Assembly (NCBI RefSeq): GCF_903652925.1 | Contig: NZ_CAHLAR010000001.1 | Span: 1,090,057 to 1,154,056, forward strand | DNA from: Achromobacter anxifer | Lineage (GTDB): Bacteria; Pseudomonadota; Gammaproteobacteria; Burkholderiales; Burkholderiaceae_B | Reading direction: 5' to 3' | Length of the DNA: 64,000 nucleotides | Shown here: positions 33,652-41,297 of the stretch, piece after piece | Numbering within the stretch: position 1 is the stretch's first letter | Layout of the letters: the number at the start of each line of letters is the position of its first letter | Translations under genes and position numbers: made by a program | Notes under the pieces: generated by a model | What the model saw: only the letters and a program-made list of their open reading frames with translations | The model's database searches: none | Told to the model about the DNA's origin: nothing

Positions 33652-35749
33652 GCGTTGCGGGCCAGGGCTGCGCCCGCAAGGGCGGCCCGGCCTGCCGCCG
33701 GCGGGCGAATTCCATCAGCTGTTCGCCCGACAGGGCCTTGCTGTAGTACCACCCCTGCACGATGATCTCGGCGGGGGATTCCAGCGCCGTCAGCTGCTGG
33801 TCCGTCTCCACGCCTTCCACCACGATCTGCAGGTTCAGCGCTTCGCAGAAGCGCAGCAGGCCGTTGAGCACCAGCGCGCCCCTGTCGCTGTCCTGGGCGC
33901 TGACGAAGCTGCGGTCGATCTTCACCGCGTCGATCTCGAACTGGTGCAGATAGCTCAGCGCCGAATAGCCGGTGCCGAAATCATCGATGTAGACCCGGGC
34001 GCCGATCGCATGCAGGCGGTCGAAGGCGGTGTGCAGGGCCTGGGTGTCTTCCACCAGCGCGTCCTCGGTCAATTCCACCGATACCTGCCCGCCGGCCTGC
34101 GCCAGCACCTTGATCAACTTTTCCAGGTAGTCCTCGGATGTGAGCGTGCCTGCCGTGACGTTGATGGTCACCGGCAGCGTGAAGTCGTGCTTGCGCCATT
34201 GCTGGCATTGCAGCACGGCCTGCCGGGCCACCCACAGGTCGACCTCGCGCATCAGGTCCGCCTGCGCCAACCAGCGCAGGAATTCCAGCGGAGTCTGTTG
34301 CTTGCCGTCGGGGCCGGTGGCGCGCAACAGGGCCTCGCAACCCGTGCACAAGCCGCTGCGCAGCGACACCTGCGGCTGGAATTCCAGGTGGAAATCGTAT
34401 TGGCTGATGGCGCGGATGCGCGTGTTTTCGGCATTGCGGCGCGCGCGGTCGGCGTAGGTCTGCACCACGGGGTCGTGCGCGTACAGCAGCGATTCTTCCT
34501 GTAGCCGGGTAAAGGTCGTGTCCAGCGATTTGAAATAGACCGTGGCGCTTTCCTGGCGCTGGCGCTCCAGCGCGACCACATAGGGGGCGTACACGCAGGC
34601 GCCGATCGCCACCAGCGCCAGTTGCAGCACCACGCCGCCGAGGCTGCCGCCGGCCGCGACATAGGCGTTGAACAGCACCGGCGAGGTCAGCGGCAACGTG
34701 GTGGCGGCAGAGGGCAGCCAGCCCATCTGCACCACGGCCAGCGCCAGGACGGCATTGGCCGCGGGCGCCAGGATGAACGGAATGAGCAGGCGCGGATTGA
34801 GGATCAGGGGCAGCCCGAACAGCAGGATTTCATTCACGTTCAGCAGCGCCACCGGCAGGCTGGCGAGCGCCAGCACGCGCAGCGATTCGCTGCGCGCGAA
34901 CACCAGGATGGCCAGTACCAGCGACAGCGTCGCGCCCGATCCGCCGATGAAGACGAAGGCTCCAAGCAAGGTGCTGTTCAAGGCGTACATGCCTTCGTAG
35001 CCGGCCGTCTCGCTGGCGGAGTTCAGCATGGCCGCCTGGTCCATCACGCTCATCAGGGGCGCCAGCGCGTGGTAGCCGTGTATGCCGAAGAACCAGAGCA
35101 GGGAATCCAGCCCCGCCACCAGCGTGCCCGCGATGAAGGGGCTATCGAGCGAGGCCAGGCTCATGGGGATGTTGAATTGCGCGACGGCGGGAATCCGCAG
35201 CGCGGCGGACAGCGCCAGCACGACCAGGCCGGCCGCCACCAGGCCCGGCACGACCATGTTCAGCGTGTCGCGGACGTTCTCGCTGATCAGCCCGTCAGGC
35301 GCCAGGTGGGACCAGCGGCGGCGGTGCAGCCACGCCATCAGGGGCACGGTCAGCAGGGGCGAAACGATGGCGATGAACAGCACCAGGGTGACGGCCGCCT
35401 GCGGGTAGGGCGCCATCAGGCCCTCGGCGATCACCACGTACGACAGGCACAGAAAGGCGGTGGGCAGATGCGGGACGCGGTGGCGGAACGACAGCATGTA
35501 GCCGATGGACGTGCCGACCAGCACCGGCATGATGCCCGCGAGCTTGTCGTGGACCTCGGTCAGCAATTCGACCACGGCGGCGGGCAGGCCCAGCTGGCGG
35601 GCGATGACGGACAGGACCAGGAACAGCGCCGTGACCAGCAGGCAGGGCATGGTCCACAGCAGGCCTTCGCGGATGGCGCGCAGGGAGCTGGCGCTCGCCA
35701 GCGCGGTCAAGCGGTCTTTCGGAGAGCGCATCAAGGCCAGTTTCGGCAT
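33644..35749 (-). CDS. PTS EIIC-like membrane domain fused to EAL phosphodiesterase
   Basis: 701 residues. About 1-400 is a polytopic domain of the lactose/cellobiose PTS EIIC type (GLLWTMPCLLVTALFLVLSV, LLWFFGIHGYHALAPLMS, INVNEIL-type NVNEILLFGLPLILNP), then a linker, and an EAL domain at about 440-690. The EAL catalytic set is complete: FQPQVSLRSG, CEALLR, NVTAGTLT, VELTEDAL, VYIDDFGTGYSALSYL, VKIDRSFV, VVEGVETDQQ and the QGWYYSKAL end. Predicted to hydrolyse cyclic di-GMP in response to a sugar-like ligand or to energy-coupling partners. No EIIA/EIIB gene is adjacent, so transport is doubtful. Confidence 0.88.
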   Translation of the reverse strand: MPKLALMRSPKDRLTALASASSLRAIREGLLWTMPCLLVTALFLVLSVIARQLGLPAAVVELLTEVHDKLAGIMPVLVGTSIGYMLSFRHRVPHLPTAFLCLSYVVIAEGLMAPYPQAAVTLVLFIAIVSPLLTVPLMAWLHRRRWSHLAPDGLISENVRDTLNMVVPGLVAAGLVVLALSAALRIPAVAQFNIPMSLASLDSPFIAGTLVAGLDSLLWFFGIHGYHALAPLMSVMDQAAMLNSASETAGYEGMYALNSTLLGAFVFIGGSGATLSLVLAILVFARSESLRVLALASLPVALLNVNEILLFGLPLILNPRLLIPFILAPAANAVLALAVVQMGWLPSAATTLPLTSPVLFNAYVAAGGSLGGVVLQLALVAIGACVYAPYVVALERQRQESATVYFKSLDTTFTRLQEESLLYAHDPVVQTYADRARRNAENTRIRAISQYDFHLEFQPQVSLRSGLCTGCEALLRATGPDGKQQTPLEFLRWLAQADLMREVDLWVARQAVLQCQQWRKHDFTLPVTINVTAGTLTSEDYLEKLIKVLAQAGGQVSVELTEDALVEDTQALHTAFDRLHAIGARVYIDDFGTGYSALSYLHQFEIDAVKIDRSFVSAQDSDRGALVLNGLLRFCEALNLQIVVEGVETDQQLTALESPAEIIVQGWYYSKALSGEQLMEFARRRQAGPPLRAQPWPATPT

Positions 35750-36017
35750 GGCGGTTCGCCCTGTGTTCCGTGCAAGCGACTATCACCGCTTCCGTGTTTG
35801 TAAAAATCTTTTGCCACATCCTAGCCGCACTTTTCCCGGTTTAGCAATTGCGATCCCGCTTCCGCATGCGGCCGCTGACAGAATCTCAGGGATTCCCCTC
35901 TATCAAGAATTGCAAAGCGGGCGCAAGGTGACAGTACAGGCGCGCGGCGCCGCTATACGATCGAGCGGCGGCGCGCCTATGGCGCGGGGCCACAAGCTTC
36001 AGAATGAGGAGACATGG

Positions 36018-36260
36018 ATGTCTCAGTTGGATTGGACGTCCGGCGATACCAAGCCGGATCGGCAGGGCTATTACGAAACGCGATACGACACAGGATGCAC
36101 TGCCATCACGCTGTACAGCGTGCTGGGTTGGATGCCGATGAAAACACCCGGCAACATGGTGGGCTGGCGGCCCCTGCCACCCGCCGTCGAACGAGAAGAG
36201 GCCGAACGCCACATACAGGAACTGCGGGCGGCGCAAAGCCACGTCCCCATGGATTACTAG
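36018..36260 (+). CDS. small conserved-looking hypothetical protein
   Basis: 80 residues, GAGGAGA just before the ATG. The sequence is Trp/Tyr-rich and compact (SQLDWTSGDTKPDRQGYYETRYDTGC and LYSVLGWMPMKTPGNMVGWRPLP), with no signal peptide. The WMP and GWRPLPP elements recall DUF551-type domains, low confidence. The 268 bases between it and the EIIC-EAL start contain no other gene that I can support. Function unknown. Confidence 0.65.
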   Translation: MSQLDWTSGDTKPDRQGYYETRYDTGCTAITLYSVLGWMPMKTPGNMVGWRPLPPAVEREEAERHIQELRAAQSHVPMDY

Positions 36261-36289
36261 CCGGCGCGGCCCCTGGTCCGGCGTCGGAT

Positions 36290-36328
36290 GCGATAGAATG
36301 CAAACGGTTCCTATTTGCATTCTATCGC
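36290..36328. promoter_or_regulatory. 15-bp perfect inverted repeat, probable Fur box
   Basis: GCGATAGAATGCAAA (36290-36304) and its exact reverse complement TTTGCATTCTATCGC (36314-36328) flank CGGTTCCTA. GAATGCAAA and TTTGCATTC resemble Fur-box half-sites found before iron genes in this family. A TAGAAT -10-like box lies in the left arm. It directly precedes the sigma factor gene of an iron-uptake unit. Confidence 0.72.
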
Positions 36329-36338
36329 CAGGTGCGCC

Positions 36339-36857
36339 TTGCCTCCGCCCGATTCCCTCCCCGCCGACAACGTCACGCAACTCTATCGCGAGCACCATGG
36401 CTGGCTGTCGGTCTGGCTGCGCAGAAAACTGGGCAATTCCTTTGACGCGGCGGACCTGGCCCACGATACGTTCGTGCGGCTCATGGCCGGGCGGCGCAGA
36501 ACGGAGACAGGCGCCGAGCCGCGCGCGCTGCTGACCCACATCGCGAAGGGCCTGGTGGTGGACCATTGGCGCCGCCGCGCGGTCGAAGAGGCCTATCTGG
36601 CCGCGGTCGCGCTGCTGCCCGATCAACAGGCGCCGTCGCCGGAAGCGCGCGCCCTGATCCTGGAAACCCTGCGCGCCATCGACGCGGCATTGCGGACGCT
36701 GTCCGCCAGGACGCGCGAGATTTTCCTGATGTCCCAATTCGACGGCCTGGGCTACGACGCGATCGCGCAGGGCCTGGGCGTGTCGCTGTCCACCGTCAAG
36801 CGCCACATGCAGGCCGCGCTGACCGCGTGCCTGATCGCCAGCCAGGCCGACGCGTGA
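36339..36857 (+). CDS. FecI-like ECF sigma factor
   Basis: 172 residues from the TTG at 36339, which has AGGTG upstream; a TTG at 36315 lies inside the inverted repeat and is less likely. Region 2 is FDAADLAHDTFVRLMAGRR with the preceding YREHHGWLSVWLRRKLG; region 4 is LSARTREIFLMSQFDGLGYDAIAQGLGVSLSTVKRHMQAALTACL. FecI-type factors transcribe the adjacent receptor gene when a ferric ligand is sensed outside. The stop overlaps the FecR-like start (GTGA), so translation is coupled. Confidence 0.9.
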   Translation: MPPPDSLPADNVTQLYREHHGWLSVWLRRKLGNSFDAADLAHDTFVRLMAGRRRTETGAEPRALLTHIAKGLVVDHWRRRAVEEAYLAAVALLPDQQAPSPEARALILETLRAIDAALRTLSARTREIFLMSQFDGLGYDAIAQGLGVSLSTVKRHMQAALTACLIASQADA

Positions 36858-37816
36858 TCGATCCCGCCATCCTGGAGGAGGCGGCCGGCTGGCTGGTGCG
36901 CTTCCAATCCGAGTCCCTGTCGTCATCGGACCACGCGGCCTTCGAACGCTGGCGCGGGCGCAGCGCGGCCCATGCCGCGGCCTGGCAGCGGGCCGAGGAA
37001 ATGCTGCGCGGATTCGGACAGGTTCCGTCCCGCGTCGCTGGCGACGCCTTGCGGCGGCTGGATCGTCCGCGCCGCCGCCAGGCCGTGCGAGCGTTGGCCG
37101 GCCTGCTGGTTCTTGGTCCCACGGCCTGGCTGGGCTGGCGCGAGCTGCCCTGGCGGGAATGGAGCGCCGATGCGCGCACGGCGACCGGGCAGCAGCGCCG
37201 CATGAAGCTGGCTGATGGCACGCAGCTGGTGCTCAATACCGCCAGCGCCGTGGACATCGAGTACACCGCGCAGCAGCGCACGCTGTGGCTGCGGGCGGGT
37301 GAAATCCTGTTGACGACGGGCAGGGACTCGCCGCAGCTGCATCGCCCCTTCATCGTCCAGACCTCGCAAGGCGCGATACGCGCGCTCGGCACGCGCTTCA
37401 TGGTGCGCGACGAAGGGCGCGCCGTGCGCGTGGCGGTGTTCGAGGGCGCGGTGGAGATCCGGCCCGGAGCCTCGCCGGACGCCAGCCAGGTGCTGCCGGC
37501 CGGGCGCCAGTCCGTCTTCAATCGCCGGGAGACCGGGCCCCAGGTTCCGGCGGACGCGATGGAGGCGTCATGGGAGCAGGGCATGCTTGCCGTGCGCGAT
37601 TGGCGGCTGGCCGATCTGGTCGATGAGCTGGGACGCTATCGCCGCGGGGTGCTGCGTTGCGATCCGGCGGTGGCGGATTTGCGCGTGTCGGGAGCCTTCC
37701 CCTTGAACGACATCGATGCCAGCCTGCGCCTGCTGGAGAAAACCCTGCCCGTGACCGTAAGCCGCGTCACGCCGTACTGGGCGACGGTGACGCCGGGCAG
37801 CGGAGTTACAAATTAA
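36854..37816 (+). CDS. FecR-like anti-sigma / signal transducer
   Basis: 320 residues from GTG at 36854. The N-terminal cytoplasmic part (EEAAGWLVRFQSESLSSSDHAAFERWRGRSAAHAAAWQRAEEM) is the DUF4880 anti-sigma domain; a membrane segment follows (AVRALAGLLVLGPTAWLGW, about 75-95); the periplasmic FecR domain includes RRMKLADGTQLVLNTASAVDIEY and the C-terminal secretin/STN-like region (RRGVLRCDPAVADLRVSGAFPLNDIDASLRLLEKTLPV). It relays the receptor signal to the sigma factor. The receptor follows 97 bases later. Confidence 0.92.
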   Translation: MIDPAILEEAAGWLVRFQSESLSSSDHAAFERWRGRSAAHAAAWQRAEEMLRGFGQVPSRVAGDALRRLDRPRRRQAVRALAGLLVLGPTAWLGWRELPWREWSADARTATGQQRRMKLADGTQLVLNTASAVDIEYTAQQRTLWLRAGEILLTTGRDSPQLHRPFIVQTSQGAIRALGTRFMVRDEGRAVRVAVFEGAVEIRPGASPDASQVLPAGRQSVFNRRETGPQVPADAMEASWEQGMLAVRDWRLADLVDELGRYRRGVLRCDPAVADLRVSGAFPLNDIDASLRLLEKTLPVTVSRVTPYWATVTPGSGVTN

Positions 37817-37912
37817 TCGCCGATGGACTGACACTTTTTTCCGCTTCGTCCGGTGTACCGGGTGAATCGCCGCGAACCGCGCGCCACCCCGACCCCTACG
37901 AAGGATAGTTCC

Positions 37913-40375
37913 ATGGTTTCCCGATACTCCCGTTCGCCGCGTCCGGCCCGCCGCGCAGCCGTCCTGCCGCCGCTGGCGGCAATGGCGCGGGCAGCCGGCA
38001 TGGGCCTGGCGCTGCTGGCGGCGTCCGCGGCGGCGCTGCCGGCGATGGCCGCCGATGCCGTCAGCGCCACGGCCCGCAAGTCCTATTCGATTCCAGCGGG
38101 TTCCCTGGGCGACGCGCTGGCCCGCTTCGCTGCCGCCGCCGGCGTGCCGCTGTCCTTCGATCCGGCCATGGTGTCGGGAATGCGCAGCGATGGGCTGGAC
38201 GGCGCCTACACCGTGAAGGAAGGCTTTGCGCGCCTGCTGTCCGGTTCGGGCTATGCCCTGTCGGAGCAGGGCGGGGGCGCCTATTCCTTGCGCAAGCTGC
38301 CGGCGCCGGATGAGTCGGCGACCATGCTGCCGGCCGTCACCGTGGCCGGCGCCGTCGCCGCGCCCTACGCCTTGCCCGCCGAGTTCGAGGGCGGCCAGGT
38401 GGCGCGTGGCGGACGCCTGGGGCTGTTGGGCAACCGCGACGTGATGGACACGCCGTTCAACGTCACCAGCTACACGTCCGACCTGCTGGCGAACCGCCAG
38501 GCGGTGACGTTGGCCGATGCCTTGAATGTCGAACCATCGGTGCGCTTCACCGGGCAGATAGGCGGCGTGACGGATTCGTTCTACATCCGCGGCTTTCCGA
38601 TAGGCGAAGGCAATCTGGGCGAGATCGCGTTTGACGGGGTGTATGGCGTCGCGCCGAACTATCACGTCTTCACCGACTACATCGAGCGGGTCGAAGTGCT
38701 GAAAGGGCCGGCGGCGCTGCTGTACGGCATGTCGCCCAACAGCGGCGTCGGCGGCGTGATCAACATGGTGCCCAAACGGGCCTTGCCCGAGGACCTGAGC
38801 CGCGTTTCCGCCGACTACGTGGGCGACTCGCAATTCGGCGCGCGGGCGGATTTGAGCCGCCGCTTTGGCAAGGACGGCGAATGGGGCGTGCGGGTCAACG
38901 GCATGCACCGCAAGGGCGATACGCCGCTGGACAATCTGTATTCGCGCACCGACATCGGTGCCTTGTCGCTGGACTACCAGGGCGAGCGGCTGCGCGCCTC
39001 GCTGGATCTGCTGGTGCAGAATGAAAAGATCGACGCGCCCACGCGGCCTTTCCTGGTGGCGGCCGGCATCGACGTGCCGCAGGCGGCGGACGGCCGGCGC
39101 AATGCCACCCAGCCCTGGGGCTGGTGGCAGTCAGATGGGCAGTCGGCGCTGCTGCGCCTGGAATACGACATCAGCGACCGCCTGACCGTATTCGCCGACG
39201 CGGGCGGCTCGGACACCAGCGTGGCGCGCCTGTCGGACCAGACGCCCACCATCGTCAACGCGGCCGGCGACACGGTCGTCACGCCGAACAACTTCAGGTT
39301 CGAGGTCAACCGCAGCACCTACAACGCAGGGCTGCGCGCCAAGCTGGACACGGGGCCGGTGCGCCATGCCATCAGTTTCATGGGCAGCCTGTACAGCGAC
39401 CGGAATCTGCAGGCCAGCGTGGCGGGCACGCCGCTGACTTCCAACATCTACCACCCGGTCACGCGGCCGCAGCAGTACATCCCGGCGCCCGCCAACGTGC
39501 CCAAGATTTCCTCGTCGGATCTTTCCGGCCTGGCGCTGGCCGATACGCTCAGCATCCTGGACGAGCGCGCGCAGCTGACCCTGGGGCTGCGCCAGCAACG
39601 CATCCAATCCCGCAATTTCAACCCCGCCACCGGCGCGCGCACCGTCAGCTACGACGAAAGCGCGACCACGCCGCTGGCGGGCATCGTCATCAAGCCCTGG
39701 AGCAACGTCTCGCTGTACGCCAACTACATCGAAGGCCTGAGCAAGGACGACGTGGCGCCCGCCACCGCGTCCAACGCGGGCCAGGTCTTCAAACCCTACA
39801 AGGCCAGGCAAAAGGAAGTGGGCGTGAAGGTGGACCTGGACAGCGCCATGCTGACCCTGAGCGCCTTCGAGATCACCAAGCCCAGCGGCCAGCTGACCAA
39901 CGGCGTGTACGGCGCGGACAGCGAGCAGCGCAACCGCGGCCTGGAACTGAATCTGGCCGGCGAACCGTGGCGGGGGCTGCGCTTGCTGGGCGGGGTGACC
40001 TTGCTGGACGCGGAGCTGACGCGCGCGGGCAACAGCGCCGTGGTGGGCAACCGACCGGTGGGCGTGCCCAAGGTATCGGTCAACCTGGGCGCGGAATGGG
40101 ATACGCCCTGGGTCGCGGGCCTGACCCTGACCGGCAGCGTGATCCACACTGGCAGCGAATACATCAACCAGGCCAACACGCAGTCGGTGCCGTCGTGGAC
40201 CACCTTCGACCTGGGCGCGCGCTATGCCACCAAGGTCTACGGCAAGGACGTCACGCTGCGGGCGAATGTGGTCAACGTGTTCAACCGCGCTTACTGGTCG
40301 GGCGTGGCCTCGTACGGCACGATTTCGCAGGGCGTGCCGCGCACCGTGATGTTGTCGGCGTCGATGGACTTCTGA
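37913..40375 (+). CDS. TonB-dependent siderophore receptor with STN signalling domain
   Basis: 820 residues. Long signal peptide, then an STN domain (about 50-125: SIPAGSLGDALARFAAAAGVPLSFDPAMVSGMRSDGLDGAYTVKEGFARLLSGSG), which contacts FecR, then plug (DSFYIRGFPIGEGNLGEIAFDG, ERVEVLKGPAALLYGMSP) and barrel ending ASMDF. The FhuE/FoxA-like layout suggests a hydroxamate siderophore, but that is inference. AAGGA precedes the ATG. It is the third gene of the sigma/anti-sigma unit and the expected target of both Fur and the FecI-like factor. Confidence 0.94.
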   Translation: MVSRYSRSPRPARRAAVLPPLAAMARAAGMGLALLAASAAALPAMAADAVSATARKSYSIPAGSLGDALARFAAAAGVPLSFDPAMVSGMRSDGLDGAYTVKEGFARLLSGSGYALSEQGGGAYSLRKLPAPDESATMLPAVTVAGAVAAPYALPAEFEGGQVARGGRLGLLGNRDVMDTPFNVTSYTSDLLANRQAVTLADALNVEPSVRFTGQIGGVTDSFYIRGFPIGEGNLGEIAFDGVYGVAPNYHVFTDYIERVEVLKGPAALLYGMSPNSGVGGVINMVPKRALPEDLSRVSADYVGDSQFGARADLSRRFGKDGEWGVRVNGMHRKGDTPLDNLYSRTDIGALSLDYQGERLRASLDLLVQNEKIDAPTRPFLVAAGIDVPQAADGRRNATQPWGWWQSDGQSALLRLEYDISDRLTVFADAGGSDTSVARLSDQTPTIVNAAGDTVVTPNNFRFEVNRSTYNAGLRAKLDTGPVRHAISFMGSLYSDRNLQASVAGTPLTSNIYHPVTRPQQYIPAPANVPKISSSDLSGLALADTLSILDERAQLTLGLRQQRIQSRNFNPATGARTVSYDESATTPLAGIVIKPWSNVSLYANYIEGLSKDDVAPATASNAGQVFKPYKARQKEVGVKVDLDSAMLTLSAFEITKPSGQLTNGVYGADSEQRNRGLELNLAGEPWRGLRLLGGVTLLDAELTRAGNSAVVGNRPVGVPKVSVNLGAEWDTPWVAGLTLTGSVIHTGSEYINQANTQSVPSWTTFDLGARYATKVYGKDVTLRANVVNVFNRAYWSGVASYGTISQGVPRTVMLSASMDF

Positions 40376-40400
40376 CCCGGCGCCACCGCCTGCGCCTGGA

Positions 40401-41297
40401 CTAGGACGCGAGCAGGCCGCTGATGCGGGCCAGGTTGTCCAGCGTGCTGCGCAGATGGCTGGCCAGCGCCTCGGCGGCCTCTGCGTTGCGTTCGCGTTCC
40501 AGCAGATCCAGGATGGCCAGGTGCTGGTCGCAATGCTGGCGGTAGCGGCTGCGGTCCTGCATCGAGCGGTACGAGAGCAGGCGGCGCACGCGGTTCACGC
40601 GCTTGATGGCGTCGATGAAGAAGGGATTGCCCGAGGCTTCCACCAGCGATTCGTGAAAGCGCACGCCGCGTTCGTGCAGCTGGTCCGCGGTATCGGTGGC
40701 GATGCCGCCATCCAGCAGATGCCGTTCGGCCGCGCGGCAGCGCGCCAGCACCTGCCTGTCGATGCGATAGCCAGGTTCCAGCAGCGCCGCCGGCTCCAGC
40801 GCCAGCCGCAGCCGATAGGACTGCAGCAGGCTGTCCGGCGTGGTCATCATGGACGAGAATTCCCAGCCGTAGCCGGGCCTGCGCTGGCCCCAGCCTTCTT
40901 GCGCGATGCGTCCCAGCAGGGCCTGGGTCTGCGCCGCCGTCAGCGCGTAGCGCGCGCGCAGCAAGGCCTCGCTGCATTGCATGGGCAGTTCGCCGCGCAG
41001 CAGTTCGTCGGCCAGCCGGAAATAGGCGTGCGTGACGATGTCGTCCACGGACGGCGGCGCGGCGTCCTCGCCGTCGTCCGCCAACGTGGCGTGGTCCTGT
41101 TCCAGGAAGTAGCCGCGATTGGGCTTGCGCGAGACCACGCCGCGCTGTTCCAGCACGCCCAGCGCGTCGTTGACGGGCGAGCGCGACAGGCGCAGCCGGT
41201 CGGCGATTTTCTGCGCGGTCAGGTGCGCGCCCGCGGGCAGGCGGTCTTCCCTGATCAGGGCCAGGATTTTCGTGACGGTATTGGTCTGGGCGCTCAT
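40401..41297 (-). CDS. GntR-family regulator (FCD-like effector domain)
   Basis: 298 residues. N-terminal winged helix (VTKILALIREDRLPAGAHLTAQKIADRLRLSRSPVNDALGVLEQRGVVSRKPNRGYFL), then an all-helical effector domain with FHESLVEASGNPFFIDAIKRVNRVRRLLSYRS and HLAILDLLERERNAEAAEALASHL, matching FCD proteins that bind organic acids. Its ATG overlaps the acnA stop by four bases (ATGA), so it is the second gene of the acnA transcript and probably controls it in response to a tricarboxylic acid or related ligand. Confidence 0.9.
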   Translation of the reverse strand: MSAQTNTVTKILALIREDRLPAGAHLTAQKIADRLRLSRSPVNDALGVLEQRGVVSRKPNRGYFLEQDHATLADDGEDAAPPSVDDIVTHAYFRLADELLRGELPMQCSEALLRARYALTAAQTQALLGRIAQEGWGQRRPGYGWEFSSMMTTPDSLLQSYRLRLALEPAALLEPGYRIDRQVLARCRAAERHLLDGGIATDTADQLHERGVRFHESLVEASGNPFFIDAIKRVNRVRRLLSYRSMQDRSRYRQHCDQHLAILDLLERERNAEAAEALASHLRSTLDNLARISGLLAS

